This document shows positions 26,707 through 37,031 of a stretch of 64,000 nucleotides of DNA, piece by piece. The stretch is from the NCBI RefSeq assembly GCF_001544915.2, contig NZ_FCOE02000001.1, positions 186,001 through 250,000 on the forward strand. Direction: 5' to 3'. The stretch is from Caballeronia pedi. GTDB taxonomy: Bacteria > Pseudomonadota > Gammaproteobacteria > Burkholderiales > Burkholderiaceae. The translations under genes and the position numbers were made by a program. Every line of letters begins with the position of its first letter. Positions within the stretch are counted from its first letter, which is position 1. Under the pieces are notes generated by a model. The model searched no databases, was not told the DNA's origin, and saw nothing but the letters and a program-made list of their open reading frames with translations.

Positions 26707-27353
26707 CGACTCAGGTTCTTTTCATCCGGCACGGCGAAACCGACTGGAATCGCATCAAGCGCATTCAGGGGCATATCGACATTCCGTTGTCCGAGCATGG
26801 TTCCCTGCAAGCGGAACAACTCGGGCAGCGCCTCGCGCGTGAAGGCCGGATCGATGCCGTGTATTCCAGCGATCTGCAACGCGCGCAGCAGACGGCGCGT
26901 CCTTTCGCGGATGCGCTCGGGCTCGAATTGCGTTTATCGGAAAGATTGCGCGAGCGGTTCTACGGCGCGTTTCAGGGCCACGACAGCGACGAGATCAACG
27001 ACAAGTTTCCCGCCGAATATGTCGAATGGCAGACGCGCGATCCCGGTTTCGCACCGCCCGGCGACGGCGAATCGCAGCGCGTGTTCTATCACCGTGTACT
27101 GCACGCGATGGAGCCGATCGTGGCCGCGCATCCGGGCGGACGTATCGCCGTGGTCGCGCATGGCGGCGTGCTCGATTGCATCTATCGGTTCGGGATGAAG
27201 CTGCCGCTGCACGAGCCGCGCAACTGGCCGCTGCTCAATTGCAGCGTGAACGTGGTGGACTATGCGGATGGCGGCGCGACGGTCGCGTCGTGGGGCGATG
27301 TCACGCATCTGTCCACGGATACCGACGACGACAATCTGCGCAAGCGCGCCTAG
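26703..27353 (+). CDS. Histidine phosphatase family protein (GpmB/CobC-like)
   Basis: A 216-residue phosphoglycerate-mutase-fold phosphatase. The nucleophilic histidine is in [10 protein letters not shown] (residues 7-16). Further catalytic residues lie in [22 protein letters not shown] and [11 protein letters not shown]. The sequence could belong to a phosphatase such as CobC-like alpha-ribazole phosphatase or a cofactor-dependent mutase, but its substrate cannot be told. Its ATG overlaps the dtd stop, and its stop overlaps the stop of the convergent ruvB. Confidence 0.88.
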   Translation: MTTQVLFIRHGETDWNRIKRIQGHIDIPLSEHGSLQAEQLGQRLAREGRIDAVYSSDLQRAQQTARPFADALGLELRLSERLRERFYGAFQGHDSDEINDKFPAEYVEWQTRDPGFAPPGDGESQRVFYHRVLHAMEPIVAAHPGGRIAVVAHGGVLDCIYRFGMKLPLHEPRNWPLLNCSVNVVDYADGGATVASWGDVTHLSTDTDDDNLRKRA

Positions 27354-28411
27354 CCGTTACTCGTATCCCAGAGATCGCGGATAGGGCCCGCATCGGGCGC
27401 CGCGATGCCGAAGTGCCGGTACGTGAGCATCGTCGCGACGCGCCCGCGCGGCGTGCGCTGCAGGAAGCCTTGCTGGATCAGATACGGCTCCAGCACGTCT
27501 TCGATCGTGTCGCGCTCCTCGCCGATGGCCGCAGCGAGATTGTCCACGCCGACCGGACCGCCATCGAACTTGTGCAGGATCGCTTCGAGTAGCTTGCGGT
27601 CCATCAGATCGAAGCCGACGGGATCGACGTCGAGCATCTTCAGCGCGCGGTCGGCGACATCGGCGGAAATCATGCCGTCCGCTTTCACTTCGGCGTAATC
27701 GCGCACGCGACGCAGCAGCCGGTTCGCGATCCGCGGCGTGCCGCGCGAGCGCTTTGCGATTTCCAGCGCGCCTTCGGGCACGATCTCGGCCTTCAGCAGC
27801 GACGCCGAACGCGCCACGATGCGCGCCAGTTCACTCGCGTTATAAAACTCCAGCCGCGACACGATGCCGAAGCGATCGCGCAGCGGATTCGTCAGCATGC
27901 CCGCGCGCGTGGTCGCGCCTACTAGCGTGAACGGCTGAAGATCCAGCTTCACGCTGCGCGCGGCCGGCCCTTCACCGATCATGATGTCGATCTGATAGTC
28001 CTCGAGCGCCGGATACAGGATTTCCTCGACGACCGGCGAAAGGCGGTGAATTTCGTCGATGAACAGCACGTCGTTCGCTTCGAGATTGGTGAGCAGCGCG
28101 GCGAGATCGCCTGCGCGCTCCAGCACCGGCCCTGAGGTCTGCCGCAGATTCACGCCCATTTCCCGCGCGATGATGTGCGCGAGCGTCGTCTTGCCGAGAC
28201 CCGGCGGTCCGAACAGCAGCACGTGATCGAGCGCCTCGGAACGACGCTTCGCCGCTTCGATGAAGATTTCGAGTTGGCCGCGCGCCTTCTCCTGGCCGAT
28301 GTATTCATCGAGCTTGTGCGGACGCAGCGCGCGCTCGAACGCTTCCTCGTTCGGCGAGACGGGCTTGGCCGTGATGACGCGTTCGGCGGCGAGTTTGTCG
28401 GTTTCGATCAT
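27350..28411 (-). CDS. ruvB: Holliday junction branch-migration ATPase RuvB
   Basis: A 353-residue hexameric AAA+ motor that drives branch migration with RuvA. Walker A is [16 protein letters not shown], Walker B with sensor is [13 protein letters not shown], and [18 protein letters not shown] contains sensor 1 and the arginine finger region. The C-terminal winged helix ([16 protein letters not shown]) binds DNA. It follows ruvA by 56 bp in the order ruvC-ruvA-ruvB. Confidence 0.98.
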   Translation of the reverse strand: MIETDKLAAERVITAKPVSPNEEAFERALRPHKLDEYIGQEKARGQLEIFIEAAKRRSEALDHVLLFGPPGLGKTTLAHIIAREMGVNLRQTSGPVLERAGDLAALLTNLEANDVLFIDEIHRLSPVVEEILYPALEDYQIDIMIGEGPAARSVKLDLQPFTLVGATTRAGMLTNPLRDRFGIVSRLEFYNASELARIVARSASLLKAEIVPEGALEIAKRSRGTPRIANRLLRRVRDYAEVKADGMISADVADRALKMLDVDPVGFDLMDRKLLEAILHKFDGGPVGVDNLAAAIGEERDTIEDVLEPYLIQQGFLQRTPRGRVATMLTYRHFGIAAPDAGPIRDLWDTSNG

Positions 28412-28467
28412 GGGTCGATTGTACAGCGAGGTTTCGCGGGGAGAAGCTGGCCGAATGGGCTAGGCCA

Positions 28468-29049
28468 TTACCCCTTCGAAAGCGCCTTCAACGCCATCTT
28501 GATGCCCTCGGACACACCCGTTCCCGCCGGCACGTTCTTGATCGCCGTGAGCGCTTCCTTCTCGGAGTATCCGAGCGCGAGCAGCGCATTGAGGATGTCG
28601 GACGCATGATCGGACTGCGAGACCGTGCCCGCAATCGCACCGAGATCCGCGCCGAGCTTGCCCTTCAGTTCGAGCAGCAGACGCTCGGCCGTCTTTTTGC
28701 CGATGCCGGGCACGCGCGTAAGGCGCGCGGCGTCCTGCGTCGTCACGGTTTGCGAGAGTTCATGCACGCTCATGCCCGAGAGCACCGCCAGCGCCATGCG
28801 CGCGCCGATGCCGCTGATCTTCAGGAGCTCGCGGAACGTCGAGCGCTCCTGCGCGGTGAGAAAGCCATACAGCAGATGCGCGTCCTCGCGCACGATCAGT
28901 TGCGTGAGCAACACGACCTTTTCGCCGGCATTCGGCAGGTTGTAGAACGTGCTCATCGGCACGTCGATTTCGTAGCCGACGCCGTTGCAGTCCACGAGCA
29001 GGTGTGGCGGATTTTTTTCCAGCAGAACGCCGGCGATGCGACCGATCAT
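28468..29049 (-). CDS. ruvA: Holliday junction DNA-binding protein RuvA
   Basis: A 193-residue tetrameric protein that holds the four-way junction for RuvB. Domain I begins [20 protein letters not shown]. Two helix-hairpin-helix motifs are seen ([18 protein letters not shown] and [19 protein letters not shown]), and the C-terminal domain that contacts RuvB ends ALKALSKG. The frame remains open upstream, but this ATG gives the standard N-terminus. It lies 29 bp after ruvC. Confidence 0.97.
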   Translation of the reverse strand: MIGRIAGVLLEKNPPHLLVDCNGVGYEIDVPMSTFYNLPNAGEKVVLLTQLIVREDAHLLYGFLTAQERSTFRELLKISGIGARMALAVLSGMSVHELSQTVTTQDAARLTRVPGIGKKTAERLLLELKGKLGADLGAIAGTVSQSDHASDILNALLALGYSEKEALTAIKNVPAGTGVSEGIKMALKALSKG

Positions 29050-29078
29050 GTGTTCGAGCCAAGAGAAGAGAAGTGTTA

Positions 29079-29621
29079 TTAGCCGATGAGCCGCCCGCGC
29101 CGCACGCGCAGGCCTTTCTTCGCAAGCCCCGGCGCGATGCCGCCGAGCGTTGCGAGCCCCGTGCCGCCGTGCGCGTGACAGATGGCCATGCCGAGCGCGT
29201 CCGCGGCGTCGGTGCTGGGCACGCCGGAGAGACTCAGCAGCCGCACGACCATCTGCTGCATCTGCTCCTTCGTCGCGCGTCCGTAGCCGACGACAGCCTG
29301 CTTCAATTGCAACGCCGTGTACTCGGCCACCGGCACGCCGCTCGCGACGAGTCCGCAAATGGCCGCGCCGCGCGCCTGGCCGAGCAGCAACGTCGATTGC
29401 GGATTGACGTTGACGAAGACCTTTTCGATCGCGGCCTGATCCGGATTGTGCTGCGCGACGAGCGTCGAGATACCGCTGAAGATCGTGTTGAGACGCGAAG
29501 GCAGATCCGCATCGGCCGTCTTGATGACGCCGCTCGTCACGTAATTGAGCGTGTGCCCCGTCTTGTCGATGATGCCGAAGCCCGTGACGCGCAGACCGGG
29601 GTCGATGCCTAGGATTCTCAT
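29079..29621 (-). CDS. ruvC: Holliday junction resolvase RuvC
   Basis: A 180-residue endonuclease that cuts the junction symmetrically. The four acidic catalytic residues are visible: D in [14 protein letters not shown] in [11 protein letters not shown], and the [14 protein letters not shown] pair near the C-terminus. I chose the ATG at 29621 since MRILGIDPG is the usual start; an in-frame ATG lies 15 codons earlier. It is the first gene of the ruvCAB operon and is separated from purH by a terminator. Confidence 0.97.
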   Translation of the reverse strand: MRILGIDPGLRVTGFGIIDKTGHTLNYVTSGVIKTADADLPSRLNTIFSGISTLVAQHNPDQAAIEKVFVNVNPQSTLLLGQARGAAICGLVASGVPVAEYTALQLKQAVVGYGRATKEQMQQMVVRLLSLSGVPSTDAADALGMAICHAHGGTGLATLGGIAPGLAKKGLRVRRGRLIG

Positions 29622-29648
29622 TCGTTCGCGATGCGCCTGGTGCAAATC

Positions 29649-29687
29649 AAAAAGGCCTGTTTGCACCGCGTTCGGCGCAAACAGGCC
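29649..29687 (-). terminator. Intrinsic terminator of purH
   Basis: On the minus strand GGCCTGTTTGC pairs with GCAAACAGGCC and is followed by five T residues. It ends the dusB-fis-purH transcript before ruvC. Confidence 0.87.
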
Positions 29688-29710
29688 AATCTTAAAGGAA
29701 CCCGCAGTGA

Positions 29711-31276
29711 TTAATGGCGGAAATGACGCGTGCCGGTCAGGATCATCGCGACATTGTGCTCGTCGGCGGCGGCGATCACTTCGTCGTCGCGCATCGAGCC
29801 GCCCGGCTGGATCACGCAGGTCGCGCCCGCGTTCACGACGACATCGAGGCCGTCACGGAACGGGAAGAACGCATCCGACGCCACCGCCGAGCCGTTCAGC
29901 GTCAGACCGGCGTTCTGCGCCTTGATGCCCGCGATGCGCGCCGAATCCACGCGGCTCATCTGGCCCGCGCCGACGCCGAGCGTCATGCCGCCGCCGCAGA
30001 ACACGATCGCGTTCGACTTCACGTACTTCGCCACGCGCCACGCGAACATCAGATCGTCCATTTCCTTCGGCGTCGGATGGCGCTTCGTCACGACGCGCAG
30101 TTCGTGAGGCTGCACGTTCTTCGCATCGAGCGATTGCACCAGCAGCCCGCCGCCGACACGCTTCAGATCGAACGCGTTGTGACCGTCGCCGAGCGCGATT
30201 TGCAGCAGACGCACATTCTGCTTCGCCGTGAACACCGCACGCGCGGCTTCGCTGAACGACGGCGCGATCAGCACTTCGACGAACTGCTTCGCGACAGCTT
30301 GCGCGGCGGTTTCATCGACTTCACGATTGAACGCGATGATGCCGCCGAACGCGGAAGTGGGATCCGTCTGGAACGCCTTCGCGTAAGCTTCGGCCGCATC
30401 CGCGCCCACTGCCACGCCGCACGGATTCGCGTGCTTGATGATGACGCAGGCGGGCGCGTCGAACGTCTTCACGCATTCCCACGCGGCGTCCGAATCGGCG
30501 ATGTTGTTGTACGACAGTTCCTTGCCCTGCAACTGTTCATAGTTTGCGAGCGCGCCGGCGGGCACGGACAGGTCGCGGTAGAACGCCGCGTTCTGATGCG
30601 GATTCTCGCCGTAGCGCAGGTCCTGCACCTTCTCGAACGCCATGTTGAAGGTCGCCGGATACGTGTTGCGGCTCGAATGCTGCAGCTCTTCGGTGAGGCT
30701 CGTCAGATAGTTCGTGATCGCGCCGTCGTATTGCGCGGTGTGCGCGAACACCTTGGTCGCGAGACGGAAGTTCGTCTTGTAGCCGACAGCGTTCTTGTTC
30801 GCGCGCATCTCGTCGAGCACGGCGGCGTAGTCAGCCGGATCGACGACGACCGTCACATCGCGATGATTCTTCGCCGCCGAGCGCAGCATGGTCGGCCCGC
30901 CGATATCGATGTTCTCGATCGCGTCTTCCAGCGAGCACTTTTCCTTCGACACCGTCTCGACGAACGGATACAGATTCACGACCAGCAAATCGATGGTCGG
31001 AATGTCGTGCTTTTCCAGCGCGGCCATGTGCTCGGGCAAATCGCGACGCGCGAGTATGCCGCCGTGAACCTTCGGATGCAGCGTCTTCACGCGCCCGTCG
31101 AGCATTTCCGGAAAGCCGGTGTAGTCGGCGACCTCGGTCACGGGCAGGCCCGCGTCGGCGAGCAGTTTCGCGGTGCCGCCGGTCGAGAGGAGCTTGACGC
31201 CGAGTTCCGACAGCGATTTGGCGAAATCGACGATGCCGGATTTGTCGGAAACGGAAAGGAGCGCTTGCTTGATCAT
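29711..31276 (-). CDS. purH: Bifunctional AICAR transformylase/IMP cyclohydrolase
   Basis: A 521-residue bifunctional enzyme for the last two steps of IMP synthesis. The N-terminal IMP cyclohydrolase domain (about 1-195) starts [14 protein letters not shown] and contains STGGTAKLL and [16 protein letters not shown]. The C-terminal transformylase shows [25 protein letters not shown] (catalytic Lys-His), and [15 protein letters not shown]. An ATG three codons upstream is possible. It lies 64 bp after fis, in a likely dusB-fis-purH operon. Confidence 0.97.
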   Translation of the reverse strand: MIKQALLSVSDKSGIVDFAKSLSELGVKLLSTGGTAKLLADAGLPVTEVADYTGFPEMLDGRVKTLHPKVHGGILARRDLPEHMAALEKHDIPTIDLLVVNLYPFVETVSKEKCSLEDAIENIDIGGPTMLRSAAKNHRDVTVVVDPADYAAVLDEMRANKNAVGYKTNFRLATKVFAHTAQYDGAITNYLTSLTEELQHSSRNTYPATFNMAFEKVQDLRYGENPHQNAAFYRDLSVPAGALANYEQLQGKELSYNNIADSDAAWECVKTFDAPACVIIKHANPCGVAVGADAAEAYAKAFQTDPTSAFGGIIAFNREVDETAAQAVAKQFVEVLIAPSFSEAARAVFTAKQNVRLLQIALGDGHNAFDLKRVGGGLLVQSLDAKNVQPHELRVVTKRHPTPKEMDDLMFAWRVAKYVKSNAIVFCGGGMTLGVGAGQMSRVDSARIAGIKAQNAGLTLNGSAVASDAFFPFRDGLDVVVNAGATCVIQPGGSMRDDEVIAAADEHNVAMILTGTRHFRH

Positions 31277-31340
31277 GATGAACACTGAAACCGAAAAGGG
31301 AACCCAGGCCGGACCGAGGCGCGTGCCCCGGTGCGATGAA

Positions 31341-31574
31341 TCAAATCAATCCATGCTGCTGAAGCTTCTTGCGTAACGTGTTGCGGTTGATGCCGAGATA
31401 TTCGGCCGCGAGCGACTGGTTTCCGCCCGCCTGCTCGAGCACCACTTCGAGCAGAGGTTTTTCCACACACGAAATCACCATGTCGTACACGTCGTGCGGG
31501 TTGGAGCCGTCCAGATCCTGAAAGTAGTTGTCGAGGCTCTGGCGGACGCATTGTTCGATGTTATGTCTGCTCAT
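31341..31574 (-). CDS. fis: Nucleoid-associated DNA-binding protein Fis
   Basis: A 77-residue Fis-family protein. The C-terminal helix-turn-helix [26 protein letters not shown] is the classical Fis DNA-binding region, and the N-terminal helices mediate dimerisation. Beta-proteobacterial Fis is shorter than the 98-residue enterobacterial form, as here. The start is the ATG that overlaps the dusB stop (ATGA); the frame is open 14 codons further. The dusB-fis pairing is conserved in proteobacteria and the gene is probably growth-rate controlled. Confidence 0.95.
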   Translation of the reverse strand: MSRHNIEQCVRQSLDNYFQDLDGSNPHDVYDMVISCVEKPLLEVVLEQAGGNQSLAAEYLGINRNTLRKKLQQHGLI

Positions 31575-32665
31575 GCGGCAATCAGTCGGTCTGTCGTGTT
31601 GTTGAGCGCGCCGCACGATTCTTCCCCGTCCGCGTCTTCGGCGTCGCCGGACTCGTCCACATAGACGAGACGGTCGGACAACGCCTTTTGTGCGTCGAAG
31701 AATTCGTTGACGGCGAGCAATTGTTCTTTGGTCGTGTCCAGCGTATTCATCCGGTGCCGAAAGGTGTTGGCGCCGGAAAGGCCGCGAGTGTACCAGCCGA
31801 TGTGCTTGCGCGCAGTTCGAACGCCCGTGAATTCCCCGTAAAAGGCGTAGTGATCTTCGAGGTGCTCGTTCATCACCTGCTGGATCTCGTCGATGCGCGG
31901 CGGCGGCAGGCGCTCGCCCGTCTTCAGAAAATGTTCGATCTCACGGAACAGCCACGGACGTCCTTGCGCCGCGCGGCCGATCATGATGGCGTCGGCGCCG
32001 GTTGCGGCGAGCACGTCGCGCGCTTTTTCGGGCGTCGTGATGTCGCCGTTCGCGACGACCGGAATCTTCACCGACGCCTTCACGGCCGCGATGGTGTCGT
32101 ACTCCGCGTCGCCCTTGTAGATATCGGCGCGCGTGCGGCCGTGGACGGTGAGCATCGAAATGCCCGCGTCCTGCGCGATGCGCGCAATGGTCAGCGCGTT
32201 TTTGTTCTCGCGATTCCACCCCGTGCGAATCTTGAGCGTGACGGGCACCGCGTCCGGACCCACGCCGACCGCCTGCACCACGGCTTCGACGATGCGCGCG
32301 ACGAGTGGCTCGTTCTGCAGCAGCGCCGAGCCCGCCGCGACGTTGCACACCTTCTTGGCCGGACAGCCCATGTTGATGTCGATGATCTGCGCGCCGTTCG
32401 CCACGTTATGGCGCGCGGCTTCGGCGAGCATCTGCGGATCGGCGCCGGCGATCTGCACGGAGATCGGCTCGACCTCGCCCGCGTGATTGGCGCGGCGCAT
32501 GGTCTTCTCGCTTTTCCACAACTGCGCGTTCGACGCGACCATCTCCGACACCGCGTAGCCCGCGCCCATGCGCTTGCAGAGTTGCCGGAACGGGCGGTCG
32601 GTGACGCCTGCCATCGGAGCGACGAACAGGTTATTGCGCAGAACGTGTGAACCGATGGTGGGCAT
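31571..32665 (-). CDS. dusB: tRNA-dihydrouridine synthase B
   Basis: A 364-residue FMN enzyme that reduces uridine to dihydrouridine in tRNA. The TIM-barrel domain shows VAPMAGVTDRPFR, INMGCPAKKVCNVAAGSALL (catalytic cysteine), TLKIRTGW, VHGRTR and ANGDITTPE, and GADAIMIGRAAQGRPWLF binds FMN phosphate. A C-terminal extension of about 30 acidic residues (YVDESGDAEDADGEE) is longer than usual. It leads the dusB-fis-purH operon. Confidence 0.96.
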   Translation of the reverse strand: MPTIGSHVLRNNLFVAPMAGVTDRPFRQLCKRMGAGYAVSEMVASNAQLWKSEKTMRRANHAGEVEPISVQIAGADPQMLAEAARHNVANGAQIIDINMGCPAKKVCNVAAGSALLQNEPLVARIVEAVVQAVGVGPDAVPVTLKIRTGWNRENKNALTIARIAQDAGISMLTVHGRTRADIYKGDAEYDTIAAVKASVKIPVVANGDITTPEKARDVLAATGADAIMIGRAAQGRPWLFREIEHFLKTGERLPPPRIDEIQQVMNEHLEDHYAFYGEFTGVRTARKHIGWYTRGLSGANTFRHRMNTLDTTKEQLLAVNEFFDAQKALSDRLVYVDESGDAEDADGEESCGALNNTTDRLIAA

Positions 32666-32878
32666 GAAGGCTAAAGGACCCGCGCTGTCGGAAGTCGGCC
32701 GAAGCCGCGTCAGGCGGATGCAACGTTTCTGAAGGGGAAACCACTATTTTAACGCGAAGCGCGTGCTGAATTTAAGAGCAATCGCATGCAAGTCTTTAAA
32801 TCTTCTATGAAAGCGAGGGCGTTCGTAGAGGATAAGTTCATCGACTTGCTGCTGGCGATTGCCTTCTTTCAGGTCGAT

Positions 32879-34075
32879 TCAGCGCCGCTGCCCGAACATC
32901 ATCTGGCGGGCGAGGGCGGTTTTTACCGGCGGCAGGAATTCGAGCGCGGTGAGGGCCAGGCCGCGCATCGCGGCCAGCGGCGGAAAGTCGATCGTGAAGA
33001 GGCGCGCGAGCGTGTCGGTGGCGGTGATGGTCAGACGCCGGTCGAGCGCGCGACGCTGCGCGAAACGCGCGAGCGCGAGCGGGCGCGGGCCATCGGCGGA
33101 CAGCGCGTCGGTGAGCGCGAGCGCGTCGCGCAGGCCGAGGTTGAGTCCCTGGCCCGCAACCGGATGCAATGTCTGCGCCGCATTGCCGATCGCGACGGTG
33201 CGCCGGTCGACCAGCACGTCGAGCGCGGTCAGCCCGAGCGGAAAGGCGGCGCGCGACGCGATGCGCGTGAAGCGGCCCATGCGCGTGCCGAACGCCGCGA
33301 CGAGTTCGGCGAGAAAAGTGTCGTCGTCGAGCTGCATGCGGCGCGCGGCTTCATCGGGCGAGCAGCACCAGACGAGTGAATAATCCGCGTGGCGCTGGCC
33401 GCCGCACGGCAGGAGCGCGATCGGCCCCTCGCTCGTGAAGCGCTCCCACGCGGTATTCGCGCGCGGATCGGACACGCTCACCGTGCCGACGATCGCCGTC
33501 TGCCCGTAATCCCTCGCGCGGCGCTCGCCGGGCGCGGCGACATCGCCTTTCTGATAGAGACCGCCTTCGGCGTTCACCAGCGCCTTCACGCGGATGGTGC
33601 GCTCGCCGCTGGCCGATTGCAGCGGCAGCGTGACGCTGTCGTGATCCTGCAGCGGCGCGAAGGCGGACGTGTCGGTGAGCCAGTCGACCGGGGTTGCGCG
33701 CACCGCGTGGGCCAATGCGCCGACGAGCGAGCCGTAGCGCACCACGTAGCCCAGTTCGGGCAATTCGTGTTCGTCGTGCTCGATCAAGGTGCGCCCGAAA
33801 TGCCCGCGCTGCGATACGTGAATGTGGCGGATCGGCGTGGTGTCGGCGGGAAAGCCGAGCGGCTGGAGCATCACCCGGCTGCCGTGCGACAGCGCGAGCG
33901 CGCGCGGATCGTTCACGGCGGCTTCGGGCGTGCGCGCATCGATCAGCGCGATCGAAAGCCGCGAAGTCGCGCTGCGGCGTGCGAGCCATCCGGCCAGCGC
34001 GAGCCCGACCGGGCCCGCGCCGACGATGGCGATGTCGTAGTCGAAATGCGGTTCGATGCCTTGAACGTCGCTCAT
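32879..34075 (-). CDS. UbiH/UbiF/COQ6 family FAD-dependent monooxygenase
   Basis: A 398-residue flavoprotein hydroxylase. The FAD-binding dinucleotide motif IVGAGPVGLALAGWLA is at about 16-31, and the second FAD motif RRTVAIGNAAQTLHPVAGQGLNLGLRDALAL is at about 300. This family hydroxylates the ubiquinone ring at C5, C6 or C1. The exact position cannot be told from motifs. It starts 2 bp after the stop of the aminopeptidase gene, an association seen for ubiH and pepP in other proteobacteria. Confidence 0.88.
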   Translation of the reverse strand: MSDVQGIEPHFDYDIAIVGAGPVGLALAGWLARRSATSRLSIALIDARTPEAAVNDPRALALSHGSRVMLQPLGFPADTTPIRHIHVSQRGHFGRTLIEHDEHELPELGYVVRYGSLVGALAHAVRATPVDWLTDTSAFAPLQDHDSVTLPLQSASGERTIRVKALVNAEGGLYQKGDVAAPGERRARDYGQTAIVGTVSVSDPRANTAWERFTSEGPIALLPCGGQRHADYSLVWCCSPDEAARRMQLDDDTFLAELVAAFGTRMGRFTRIASRAAFPLGLTALDVLVDRRTVAIGNAAQTLHPVAGQGLNLGLRDALALTDALSADGPRPLALARFAQRRALDRRLTITATDTLARLFTIDFPPLAAMRGLALTALEFLPPVKTALARQMMFGQRR

Positions 34076-34077
34076 GG

Positions 34078-35475
34078 TCAGTGTGTGTTTGATTCGCGCA
34101 TCAGCGCTTCGATCTCGTCGGCGGCGACGGGCACTTCACGCGTGAGCAGCTCGCAGCCGTCTTCCGTGACGATGGCGTCGTCCTCGATGCGAATGCCGAT
34201 GTTCCAGTACCGTTCGGGCACATCCTCGGCTGGGCGCACGTAGAGCCCCGGCTCGATCGTGAGCGCCATGCCGGCCACGAGCGTGCGCCACGGACGCGCG
34301 CCTTGCTCGTCGAGCGGGCCGTCCGCCTCGCGGTATTCGCCCGCGTCGTGCACGTCCATGCCGATCCAGTGTCCCGTGCGATGCATGTAGAAGCGCGCGT
34401 AGGCACGTTGCGCGAGGACATCGTCGACGCTGCCGAACTTCGTCTTGTCGAGGATTCCAGTGTCGAGCAGGCCTTGCGACAGCACGTTGAGCGCGGCCTG
34501 ATGCGGGGCGTCGAAGCTGACACCGGCGCGCGTCGCGTCGACGGCCGCGGCCTGCGCGGCCAGCACGATGTCGTAGAGCTCGCGTTGCGCGGGCGTGAAG
34601 CGGCCGCTCGCCGGGAAGGTGCGCGTGATGTCGGAGGCGTAGCCGTCGAGTTCGCACGCGGCGTCGATGAGGATCAGGTCGCCGTCGCGCGCGATCGCGT
34701 TGCCCGCCGGATAGTGCAGTACGCACGCGTTCGCGCCCGCCGCGACGATCGATCCGTACGCCGGCGCCTGCGCGCCGTGGCGGCGGAACGTGTAGAGCAA
34801 CTCCGCTTCGATCTCGTATTCGCGCATGCCGGGACGGCACGCGCGCATCGCGCGGCGGTGCGCTTCGGCGGAAATCGATGCGGCGCGGCGCATGATCGCG
34901 ATCTCGTGGGCGTCTTTGACGAGGCGCATTTCGTCGAGGATCGGCAGCAGATGCTCTGCCTTCGCGGGCGCGCGCACGCCGCTACGACTCTGCGCGCGCA
35001 CGGCGGCGAGCCAGTCGCGCACCTGCGCGTCCAGTTCCGCCGATGTGCCGAGCGCGTAATGCAGCGCGGGCTTGCCGGCGATCAGGCGCGGCATTTCTGC
35101 GTCGAGTGCGTCGATGGGGAACGCTGCGTCGAGACCGAAGGCGTCGCGTGCGGCCTCCGGGCCGAAGCGAAAGCCTTCCCACGTCTCGCGCTCGACGTTC
35201 TTCTCGCGGCAGAAGAGTATCGACGCGGGTTCGCCGTCCTGCGCGCTCGCGTCGAGCACGAGCGTCGCATCGGGTTCGTCGAAGCCTGTCAAATAGTAGA
35301 AATAGCTGTCGTGACGGAAGGGGTAGTCCGTGTCGCGATTGCGCATGACTTCCGGCGCGGTCGGCACGATGGCGACGCCGCCGCCCTGCGCACGCAGCGC
35401 GGCGAGCACGCGCTCGCGACGCGCGCGGTAGATATCGACGGCGATGGGACTGGCGAGTTCGGTCGGTGAGTTCAT
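34078..35475 (-). CDS. pepP: Xaa-Pro aminopeptidase (aminopeptidase P)
   Basis: A 465-residue M24B metallopeptidase that removes N-terminal residues next to proline. The N-terminal AMP_N domain contains RNRDTDYPFRHDSYFYYLTG. The dinuclear metal ligands are visible in the catalytic domain: DAACELDGYASDITRTFPASG (two Asp), HRTGHWIGMDVHDAG (His), LTIEPGLYV (Glu) and GIRIEDD (Glu). The start at 35475 is favoured over an ATG 12 codons upstream. It is probably co-transcribed with the ubiquinone hydroxylase gene. Confidence 0.93.
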   Translation of the reverse strand: MNSPTELASPIAVDIYRARRERVLAALRAQGGGVAIVPTAPEVMRNRDTDYPFRHDSYFYYLTGFDEPDATLVLDASAQDGEPASILFCREKNVERETWEGFRFGPEAARDAFGLDAAFPIDALDAEMPRLIAGKPALHYALGTSAELDAQVRDWLAAVRAQSRSGVRAPAKAEHLLPILDEMRLVKDAHEIAIMRRAASISAEAHRRAMRACRPGMREYEIEAELLYTFRRHGAQAPAYGSIVAAGANACVLHYPAGNAIARDGDLILIDAACELDGYASDITRTFPASGRFTPAQRELYDIVLAAQAAAVDATRAGVSFDAPHQAALNVLSQGLLDTGILDKTKFGSVDDVLAQRAYARFYMHRTGHWIGMDVHDAGEYREADGPLDEQGARPWRTLVAGMALTIEPGLYVRPAEDVPERYWNIGIRIEDDAIVTEDGCELLTREVPVAADEIEALMRESNTH

Positions 35476-35556
35476 GCGCCGATTGTAGCGCCGGCTTCGC
35501 GATGACGGCACTCGGCCATTCGGCCTAGTGGCGCGATGCGCTCGCGCACCGCAAGC

Positions 35557-36861
35557 TTACTCGTCGGCCGGACGATTGCGCACGCTGCCCGCGATCAGAT
35601 CGAAGCGGAACAGGCGGCATTCGAGCGCGCCGTTGAAGAGCGGCGTTTTCGTCGATTCGCGCAGTCGCAGCAGGCCCGGCAGCTTGCGGTCGGACGTCAG
35701 CACGTAGGCGCGCCAGCCGGGAAAGCGCTGCTTGAGCGCATTGCCGAAGGAGATGAAGAACTCGGTGTCGGCGGGATCCGGTTGCGCGCGGGCGAATGCG
35801 TCGTCGTCTTCGCGGCGGCTGCGCGCCGTATCGCGGATTTCGCCGCGCGGACCGCGCCCGCGCACTTCGATACGCTCGCCGTACGGCGGATTCGCGAGCA
35901 GGATGCCGGGCGCATCGGTCGGCGGCACCATGTTGCGCGCGTCGACCTGCTTGAGCGACAGGTCCGTGATGCCCGCGCGGCTCAGGTTCGCGCGCGCCTT
36001 GTCGAGCATGTCGCCGGAGATATCGCTGCCGAAGATGTTCAGTTCGGCCTGCGAGGCGCGCGCGGCGCGGCGTTGCTCGAGCGCGGCCGTCTTGAGCTTT
36101 TGCCACATGCCGGGGTGAAACGGCTTGAGCTTCTCGAAGCCGAAGCGCCGTTCGTTGCCCGGCGCGATATTGAGCGCCGTTTGCGCGGCTTCGGCGAGGA
36201 AGGTGCCGCTGCCGCACATCGGATCGAAGAGCGGCGTGCCAGGTGTCCAGCCGGTGAGGCGCAGAATGCCCGCCGCGAGATTCTCGCGCAGCGGCGCGGC
36301 GCCTTTGTCGAGACGCCAGCCGCGCTTGAAGAGCGGCTCGCCGGAAGTGTCGAGATAGAGCGTGCACTCGTTGAGCGTGAGGAACGCGAACACGCGGACA
36401 TCGGGCTGCGCGGTGTCGATGCTCGGACGCGCGCCCGCGACATCGCGCAGGCGGTCGCAGACGGCGTCCTTCACGCGCAGCGTCGTGAATTCAAGGCTTT
36501 TGAGCGGCGATTTGATCGCGGTGAGGTCGACGCGCATGGTCTGGCTCGGCGTGAACCATTGTTCCCAACGCTGCCGATGCGTGAGTTCGTAGATATCGTG
36601 TTCGTTGCGATACGGGCCGTGCGCGACCTTGAGCAGCACGCGGCTCGCGATGCGCGAATGCAGGTTCGCCGCCATGCCCGCGACCCAGCCGCCACGGAAA
36701 TGCACGCCGCCGGGCACTTGCGCGCCGACGACCAGCGATCCGCCGCCCGACAGCAGCGCGCCGGCGACATGCCGTTCGCCGATCTCCGCGAGCTCGGCGG
36801 CAAGAGGTGCTTCAAGACCGCGCGGGCAGGGGACGAACCAGTCGAAGAGAGGGGAGGACAT
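35557..36861 (-). CDS. THUMP-domain RNA methyltransferase (RlmL N-terminal-like)
   Basis: A 434-residue class I SAM-dependent methyltransferase of the COG0116 group. An N-terminal ferredoxin-like and THUMP RNA-binding region (MSSPLFDWFVPCPRGLEAPLAAEL to about 170) is followed by the methyltransferase domain with DPMCGSGTFLAEAA (SAM site) and the LLANPPYGER catalytic motif for exocyclic amino groups. Related RlmL modifies 23S rRNA G2445. Here the RlmK half is missing, as in many beta-proteobacteria. The tail is short. Confidence 0.9.
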   Translation of the reverse strand: MSSPLFDWFVPCPRGLEAPLAAELAEIGERHVAGALLSGGGSLVVGAQVPGGVHFRGGWVAGMAANLHSRIASRVLLKVAHGPYRNEHDIYELTHRQRWEQWFTPSQTMRVDLTAIKSPLKSLEFTTLRVKDAVCDRLRDVAGARPSIDTAQPDVRVFAFLTLNECTLYLDTSGEPLFKRGWRLDKGAAPLRENLAAGILRLTGWTPGTPLFDPMCGSGTFLAEAAQTALNIAPGNERRFGFEKLKPFHPGMWQKLKTAALEQRRAARASQAELNIFGSDISGDMLDKARANLSRAGITDLSLKQVDARNMVPPTDAPGILLANPPYGERIEVRGRGPRGEIRDTARSRREDDDAFARAQPDPADTEFFISFGNALKQRFPGWRAYVLTSDRKLPGLLRLRESTKTPLFNGALECRLFRFDLIAGSVRNRPADE

Positions 36862-37031
36862 GAGAGGCGTTTCTGGCGTTCAAAGGCGGTATTGTACGCG
36901 GGGCAGGTTGGCTATCGGTGGAAGCTCGCCTAGAGGCTTGCCACGCTGTTCAAGAGACGGATTGGCACTGGTAGGGTGCGCGAAGGCTTCGGACTTGCCG
37001 GCGCCAATCACAAGAATGAAGAAGGGAAACT